This document shows positions 5,323-10,147 of a stretch of 10,147 bases of DNA, piece after piece. The DNA lies in NCBI GenBank assembly GCA_947629965.1, contig CANRFS010000045.1, positions 1-10,147 on the forward strand. The letters run 5' to 3'. This DNA comes from an uncultured Clostridia bacterium. GTDB taxonomy: Bacteria; Bacillota; Clostridia; TANB77; CAG-508. The notes beneath the pieces were generated by a model that was given only the letters and a program-made list of their open reading frames with translations, did not search any database and was not told the DNA's origin. Within the stretch, counting starts at the first letter, position 1. The number at the start of each line of letters is the position of its first letter. The translations under genes and the position numbers were made by a program.

Positions 5323-8300
5323 TTAGTTTATAGTATCTCTCCAATCACAGTACATATTTCCTTTAAACCATTCATATTTTTGTCCTTGATGATTTTTAAT
5401 CCAATTTGATGCTAGAGGATAACCTGGTACATCACATGCAAAGTCTATATATTTATGAGCTCTTTTTCCATTCATAACTTCTTGTACTACTTGGAATACT
5501 TCGTCAGAAATGCTGTTTAGGTATTTTTTATATATTCCTTTATTATATACTTCTGACCAACCTTTAGTTAAGATTTTCATTGCATCTGTATCTCCATAAT
5601 ATCTTGCATCAATTCTATTAAACATAGCAGATGCTGTCCAGAATACTGATTCTAAGTCCGTTCCGCCTTCACCTATTATTACTGCTACAAATGTTTTTAC
5701 TTGATCATCATTTAATTTATAATAACTTTGGTTTCTTCCTGCCAATGTAAAAGCTGGTGACTCTATGCTAGACGATGGTCTTGGATTATTAGGATTTACA
5801 TATTCTTCAGGATCTAATTTTGTTCCATTTGCATCTTGTATTTCAAAGTGTAAATGTATTCCTGTAGAGCTACCACTTGTTCCCATACCTCCAATAACTT
5901 GTCCTTGATTTACTCTATCTCCTTGTTTAACTTTTATAGTTCCTTTTTGTAAGTGTGCATATATAGAATATGTTCCATCACCATGTTGGATTTTAACCAT
6001 GTTTCCATAACCGCCTCCGTCTTTACTTCCATAATATCCATCTTCATATTCATCTGTTACTTTTACTACTGTTCCAGCTTTACTAGCTATAATATTTGTT
6101 CCTCTTTGTGCTCCATCTCCAGCTATATCAATTCCTCCATGATTTTTTCCCCAACGTGGTCCAACCCCTGATGTTATTGTTTTTGCAACAGGATCATCTT
6201 TAGCATATTCAATGCCATCTATTATTTCTGTTGTAGAACTTCCAATTGGCCACCACCAGCCTATACCATTAGAAGAAATATCTCCCATTGAAATAAATTC
6301 ATCTGGACTAAATAAATCACCTATATCTCCTAATGTTGTTCCATAATCATTGCCATCATATTCATGTAGTAGTCCCTTTATTGGATTTATTAGTTTTACT
6401 GTACTTTCTGTTTCTTCCATCATCGAAAATAGCCAAGATTCAACACTATCCATTGAACTTCTTGCTCCTGAATACTTATCATAAACTAGTAAAAATTTTT
6501 CAAAATTGCCGTTAGTATCTTTTGCATAAATATGTGTATTGGTTTTTGGAGCTGGATCTGACTGATATTCTATAACTGTTATTGTAACTTCATTTTTTAA
6601 ATCTATTTTATAAAATGGTTTTATTAATAATTTAGAAATATTACATTTAATGACATCATCTCTATTATCACTTAAGAATGAATATGTATAATTTTTATTA
6701 TCTAATTGATAATAAAAATTTATTTTAAATGGGAATTCAGTTTTTGGTATATTATTCGCTGTAAAAATATTAGGCATTTCATAATATTTAATAGTTGTTT
6801 TTTGCCCATTCTCATCTAAAATTTCTCTTTCCATTTCTTCATACTTTGTTTTAAACTGTGTATCAAAGCTACTTGCAGGATTAATTTTTAATACCTTATA
6901 ATTTTTATTATTATTATTGTCGAATTCATCAGATACAACTACGCTTGTTGGTCCTTCTACTTTGCTCTTATACTCTTCTTCCTTATCGTCTTTAAATTTT
7001 TTTGCATCCTTATCTTTTAGAATTTCATTAATATTTGTTATTGTACTGCCTGTTTCTGGCTGATAATTTTCCATAGGAACATTATTAATTAAACTATTAG
7101 GTTCTGGTTCTTGTTTTACTACATTTCCATATTCTTTAGTATAATGAGCCAACCAATAATCTGCATCAGTTATTTCAATTAGATATTCATGACTTGTATA
7201 AGTTGTTACTATTGTAACTTTTTTTTCTTCTGATGAATAATTAGTACAATTGTTATCTTCTTCAGCTTTATCATCCTTTGCATATTTTAAAAAGTAGTTT
7301 GTTTCACTTTCTGCAGGATTAACTTCATAATTTAAATATTTCTCATCTTTACTATGTACTGTATAAGTTCTATTTTCAGTAGTTTTTGTAATAGTTTCTT
7401 CTTCTTGTATATTTATAATTATTTTACTATTTAAAACTTGTTTTGCTAAATCTTTACAGAAATCCGGTTCATCAGTTATTAGTAATAATTGAACAAGAAA
7501 GTCAAATGGCATTGTGCAATCTTTTATCTGGTCACTATATGCTATTGATTCAGATTTAATTTCATACTCATCCTCAGGTTGTACTTTTTCTGAATCGGCT
7601 AATTTTTCTGGATAATCTCCAGTTACTGTAACGTTACTATGCTTCCATTTGGCTATAACTAAATTTCCATTATCATCTATTGTAAAATACTTAGTTGCGT
7701 CAAAATTATTATTTGCTACTAAATCGTCAAATTTAGCTTTTTCTACATAATCTAAAACAGTTGGTCCATCGCTATTTGTATTCGTTCTCTGCACAAGAAT
7801 AACACCTGGAATTTTATTGGCATTTTCTAAGTCATTATCTTCTAATTGTTGTGGTACATATTTACCATCCTGCATTTTTTCTGAAGTTGGTCTTAGGTCT
7901 AAATATTGAGTACATGCTTCTGCTTTAATAAATAATGGTAAACATTTTAATTCTTCATTTGAATAATCATTTATATCTAATCCATTATCCATTAATGCAC
8001 CTAAAATCTCTATTTCGGAATCTGAAAAGTCTGAACTATTCTTACCAGTTCTATCTATTTCATTTTTTATACGAATTATATCTTCATCTGTGTAATCGGT
8101 TGTAATATTGTATGAACCACTACTATCTACTTTAACTCTTGCTTTTGGAGTATTGTCATCTTGTGAAGTAATATTTTGTGATACAGATAGTACTACAGCA
8201 CTTGATTTTGCATCAGATGTATCTTTTTGTGTATCATCAAGTATAACATCAAGAAATCCTACAAAAAGAAAGCCTACAATAACAGCGCCAATACATGATA

Positions 8301-8457
8301 TAAATATCAATATTGGTGCTAAATGTGCTGCTATTATAGTGATTATTTTTCTTTTTTTTTGTTTTTTTTCTTCGTCTTCTTCTAAAGTCTTTCTTCCCTC
8401 TTCAAATTTTCTTTTATTAAAACTATCACTTTTATTTTTTTCTTGTTGATCATCCAT
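5323..8457 (-). CDS. Membrane-anchored bifunctional cell-wall hydrolase: M23 peptidase plus SleB-like domain
   Basis: This 1044-residue protein has a very charged cytoplasmic tail (1-37), a hydrophobic membrane segment (about 38-73) and a long exterior. Residues 75 to about 730 match no family I know. A WWWP segment leads into a peptidase M23 (LytM-like) domain at about 750-885, which cuts peptidoglycan peptide bridges using zinc: the motifs HGGID (His773, Asp777) and HLH (His868, His870) are both intact, with YAHL between them. The C-terminal part (about 908-1040) resembles SleB/Hydrolase_2 enzymes: VAVIIGEGG with Glu930 as the likely acid, then ASAMFNRI. That second assignment is less certain; a different lysozyme-like fold is possible. 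Two-domain wall hydrolases of this kind open the wall for conjugation machinery (VirB1-like role; Tn916 uses an NlpC/P60 plus lysozyme pair). The ATG at 8455-8457 is chosen because AGGTGG lies eight bases upstream; the in-frame GTG codons at 8464-8469 overlap that site. A8 and A9 tracts lie at codons 29-37. Confidence 0.9.
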   Translation of the reverse strand: MDDQQEKNKSDSFNKRKFEEGRKTLEEDEEKKQKKRKIITIIAAHLAPILIFISCIGAVIVGFLFVGFLDVILDDTQKDTSDAKSSAVVLSVSQNITSQDDNTPKARVKVDSSGSYNITTDYTDEDIIRIKNEIDRTGKNSSDFSDSEIEILGALMDNGLDINDYSNEELKCLPLFIKAEACTQYLDLRPTSEKMQDGKYVPQQLEDNDLENANKIPGVILVQRTNTNSDGPTVLDYVEKAKFDDLVANNNFDATKYFTIDDNGNLVIAKWKHSNVTVTGDYPEKLADSEKVQPEDEYEIKSESIAYSDQIKDCTMPFDFLVQLLLITDEPDFCKDLAKQVLNSKIIINIQEEETITKTTENRTYTVHSKDEKYLNYEVNPAESETNYFLKYAKDDKAEEDNNCTNYSSEEKKVTIVTTYTSHEYLIEITDADYWLAHYTKEYGNVVKQEPEPNSLINNVPMENYQPETGSTITNINEILKDKDAKKFKDDKEEEYKSKVEGPTSVVVSDEFDNNNNKNYKVLKINPASSFDTQFKTKYEEMEREILDENGQKTTIKYYEMPNIFTANNIPKTEFPFKINFYYQLDNKNYTYSFLSDNRDDVIKCNISKLLIKPFYKIDLKNEVTITVIEYQSDPAPKTNTHIYAKDTNGNFEKFLLVYDKYSGARSSMDSVESWLFSMMEETESTVKLINPIKGLLHEYDGNDYGTTLGDIGDLFSPDEFISMGDISSNGIGWWWPIGSSTTEIIDGIEYAKDDPVAKTITSGVGPRWGKNHGGIDIAGDGAQRGTNIIASKAGTVVKVTDEYEDGYYGSKDGGGYGNMVKIQHGDGTYSIYAHLQKGTIKVKQGDRVNQGQVIGGMGTSGSSTGIHLHFEIQDANGTKLDPEEYVNPNNPRPSSSIESPAFTLAGRNQSYYKLNDDQVKTFVAVIIGEGGTDLESVFWTASAMFNRIDARYYGDTDAMKILTKGWSEVYNKGIYKKYLNSISDEVFQVVQEVMNGKRAHKYIDFACDVPGYPLASNWIKNHQGQKYEWFKGNMYCDWRDTIN

Positions 8458-8465
8458 ACTTCTCA

Positions 8466-8471
8466 CCACCT
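8466..8471 (-). promoter_or_regulatory. Ribosome binding site deciding the start of the hydrolase gene
   Basis: AGGTGG, preceded by AAA, is eight bases before the ATG at 8455-8457. The two in-frame GTG codons (8464-8466, 8467-8469) fall within or next to the site and so cannot be served by it. The mature protein therefore most likely begins MDDQQEK. Confidence 0.6.
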
Positions 8472-8488
8472 TTTTACAGAATAAGCAT

Positions 8489-9403
8489 TTATAAATCTAT
8501 AGTAATATTTTGTTTTTGTTCAATATTACTAATTTTTACATCTTCAAATATTATGCTTTTTATATTTATTGTTGGATTATATCCTCTATTAAATTTTATT
8601 TTTAAAGTTTTAGTCATACCATTAGATATTTCTAAAAAATTATCTGGTATTTCATTTAAAAATGCAATATATTTTAAATTATTTTCATCTTCTAAATATA
8701 TAGATCTTACATTTTCTTTTGTATTTAAAATTAACTTGCTTCCTGTTTTATTAATAACTTCTAACTCATATATTTCAAAATCTTCATATATTTTTTTATC
8801 CAACACATTTATTGTTATACCATATTGATTTATACTTCTGTTTATATACTCTTTTGCAATATATCTACTTATGCTAAGTTTGTATTCTCCTTCTTCTATT
8901 GTAATTGTATAATAATCCTCTATTGGCATATATTCTTTTTGTCCTGTTGCTAATAAATCTGCCATTATTTGTACTTTATATGTGTTTCTTTTTGGAGCTG
9001 TTATCCACAAAGTAGCATCATAACTTCTTTTCTCTGTAAAAATTACATTTATATATCTTTGTTTAAATTCTTCTATTGTTGGATACAACTCTTCTTTGCA
9101 GTCTGATGAAAGTAAGTTGTATGCTTTTTCTATATTTCCAGTATTACAATATTCAAAAAAATTATTTATTAAAGCAATAGAATTATTTGATGTATTTTCG
9201 TCTATATTTTTTTGAGTTACAACAGAATAATTATCATTATTATAAGTAGTAGTACTAATATCAGTACTACTACTTTTATCCTTTGTATTATTTTTAGAGT
9301 AATTATTTAATACTTGAAGTAACGCAATTATTGCTATAATTGTTAATATAACTGTCCATATGATTTTTCTATTTTGGTTATACCATCTTATTATTCTGCC
9401 CAT
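8489..9403 (-). CDS. Single-pass membrane protein with NTF2-like and C-terminal beta-sandwich domains
   Basis: This 304-residue protein has a basic N-terminus (GRIIRWYNQNRK), one membrane helix (about 13-33), a Ser/Thr/Asn linker (35-72), an NTF2-like domain (about 74-180, beginning ALINNFFEYCNTGNIEKAY, with the helix-helix-helix-strand pattern) and a C-terminal all-beta region (about 192-304) resembling extracellular DUF4352-type immunoglobulin-like folds (YELEVINKTGSKLIL, MTKTLKIKFNRG). The N-terminal plan fits the VirB8/TcpC-like proteins of conjugation systems; the family match of the C-terminal part is tentative. It lies between the TrbL-like gene, whose stop is 14 bases upstream, and the hydrolase, whose start is 31 bases downstream. 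GGGAG six bases before the ATG supports the start. The linker is encoded by a perfect 13-bp inverted repeat. Confidence 0.85.
   Translation of the reverse strand: MGRIIRWYNQNRKIIWTVILTIIAIIALLQVLNNYSKNNTKDKSSSTDISTTTYNNDNYSVVTQKNIDENTSNNSIALINNFFEYCNTGNIEKAYNLLSSDCKEELYPTIEEFKQRYINVIFTEKRSYDATLWITAPKRNTYKVQIMADLLATGQKEYMPIEDYYTITIEEGEYKLSISRYIAKEYINRSINQYGITINVLDKKIYEDFEIYELEVINKTGSKLILNTKENVRSIYLEDENNLKYIAFLNEIPDNFLEISNGMTKTLKIKFNRGYNPTINIKSIIFEDVKISNIEQKQNITIDL
9244..9275. repeat. Perfect 13-bp inverted repeat inside a coding region
   Basis: AAGTAGTAGTACT (9244-9256) and AGTACTACTACTT (9263-9275) are exact reverse complements around the six-base loop AATATC. On the coding strand it encodes residues 43-53 (SSSTDISTTTY) of the linker of the 304-residue protein. 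The repetitive AGT/ACT codons for Ser and Thr explain much of it, yet the full 13-base match suggests a stable mRNA hairpin. Confidence 0.6.
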
Positions 9404-9417
9404 AATAAACTCCCTGT

Positions 9418-10089
9418 TTATACTAAATTAATTAAGTCCATTGCTGTTTTAAGCTCGTCTCCTTCAACGCCTTTATCTTGTAAGCTTTGCCTTATATCTT
9501 TTTGCTTCATTCCATATAGTTCTGCTTCTTTACGTATTTTTTTTGCTGCAATAACCTGTTCATGAGATGCTCCTGTTTTTGCTCTTGCATTAAATGCTTT
9601 CTTAATATCTTCTGGTTTTGTTATTCCATTGCTATAGAATTCTCTTATTAGTTTATTTCTATCTTTTCTTGGAATACCTAATTCATGACATACTTTATTA
9701 AAATCGTGATCATTTCTTAATTCTTTTATTCCTTTTTTTGTATTTAGCTCATCTGTTCCCCATTTACCTTCTCTATAGTTATTAGAGATAAAACCTCTTA
9801 CTTTTGACTCTGTATTTGCTACTGTGTCCCCTATTTTATTTGCTCCATAAAATCCTGCAAGTGCTCCTCCTCCTGCATATTTAAATGCATTTGAAAAGTC
9901 TCCTGATGCTACTCCTGCTGCTAAACCTACTGTTCCAAGTGAAGCTGCACCTAGTGCTCCTACTCCTACTTTTCTTGTCATTCTTCCTAATGTTTTTACT
10001 CCATTCCATAGGTTTCTCTTATTAACAATGTTTCCTGCAACATTTTTAAGTGCAATATCAGGTCTACTTATACCTGAATTTTCTAGATA
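9418..10089 (-). CDS. C-terminal part of a TrbL/VirB6-like membrane protein, start missing
   Basis: The frame is open from 10089 to the TAA at 9418-9420 (223 residues). An ATG at 9979-9981 exists, but the 36 codons before it (…SGISRPDIALKNVAGNIV, then NKRNLWNGVKTLGR) read like genuine protein and contain no ATG, GTG or TTG, so the real start lies further up. From there the protein has a Gly/Ala-rich hydrophobic stretch (GALGAASLGTVGLAAGVASG and GGGALAGFYGA) and then a charged, helical cytoplasmic tail of about 120 residues with KPEDIKKAF and KQKDIRQSL units. TrbL/VirB6-like conjugation channel proteins usually end this way: small-residue helices, then a soluble tail. The assignment rests on this pattern and on the neighbours. 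An in-frame TAA at 10090-10092 breaks the frame, followed by sequence with stops in all three frames. Confidence 0.72.
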   Translation of the reverse strand, partial: YLENSGISRPDIALKNVAGNIVNKRNLWNGVKTLGRMTRKVGVGALGAASLGTVGLAAGVASGDFSNAFKYAGGGALAGFYGANKIGDTVANTESKVRGFISNNYREGKWGTDELNTKKGIKELRNDHDFNKVCHELGIPRKDRNKLIREFYSNGITKPEDIKKAFNARAKTGASHEQVIAAKKIRKEAELYGMKQKDIRQSLQDKGVEGDELKTAMDLINLV

Positions 10090-10147
10090 TTATGTAAAAA
10101 AAGATTATTTAAAAATAAAAACATATTCTCATAAACTCATAAAGGCA
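10090..10147. other. Non-coding right edge interrupting the TrbL-like frame
   Basis: Read on the minus strand, these 58 bases carry stops in every frame (for the gene's own frame, three more TAA/TGA codons above the one at 10090-10092) and are richer in A and T than the coding part. They end in a tandem copy of CTCATAAA (10128-10143). No ribosome binding site, no group II intron domain V and no transposon end is recognisable. They may be unrelated sequence joined at a rearrangement or a contig-end artefact. Confidence 0.4.

Noticed and set aside
8108..8449. Plus-strand open frame ending in Phe/Ser runs
   Set aside because: It lies opposite the N-terminus of the hydrolase; the Phe runs are the complement of the poly-A tracts.
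10040..10147. Group II intron or intein boundary in the TrbL-like gene
   Set aside because: No domain V-like GC hairpin or splice-site sequence is visible in the 58 bases available, and no intein motif borders the break.

Overview
This is a strongly AT-rich window with Gram-positive-type Shine-Dalgarno sites (GGAGG, AAGGTG), Lys/Asn/Ile-rich proteins and single-membrane envelope proteins. It most likely comes from a low-GC Firmicute (Bacillota, probably Clostridia). No rRNA, tRNA, CRISPR array, integrase or transposase is visible, so the species cannot be named. The standard genetic code reads every gene cleanly.

All complete genes lie on the minus strand and are read from right to left. From about 10089 down to 2520 there is one tightly packed block: the C-terminal part of a Gly/Ala-rich membrane protein resembling TrbL/VirB6; a 304-residue single-pass protein with an NTF2-like domain; a 1044-residue membrane-anchored hydrolase with an M23 metallopeptidase domain and a SleB-like C-terminal domain; a 193-residue and a 282-residue single-pass protein, both NTF2-like; and a 451-residue, very acidic, soluble protein of unknown function. 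Gaps are 12 to 31 bases or the genes overlap, and each has a good ribosome binding site. The block ends in a strong hairpin terminator that contains the last stop codon. The set (polytopic channel protein, VirB8/TcpC-like NTF2 proteins, bifunctional peptidoglycan hydrolase) is what a Gram-positive conjugation apparatus (type IV secretion-like) contains. The window holds no ATPase, coupling protein or relaxase, so that assignment is an inference from architecture.

Left of the terminator are two genes of ordinary cell-wall type: a secreted SH3b-CAP protein (1622-2383) and a D-alanyl-D-alanine carboxypeptidase (248-1498). A 38-base imperfect tandem repeat and a perfect 11-bp palindrome that covers part of the CAP gene's ribosome binding site separate them from the putative conjugation block. 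A GC-containing REP-like hairpin lies between the two, and a bidirectional hairpin closes the left end against a convergent plus-strand reading frame at 1-120.

The points most worth a second look are the three NTF2-like proteins around the double-domain hydrolase, the acidic 451-residue protein, the palindrome over a ribosome binding site, A8/A9 tracts early in the hydrolase gene, a 13-bp perfect inverted repeat inside a coding region, and the abrupt loss of the TrbL-like reading frame near the right edge of the window.
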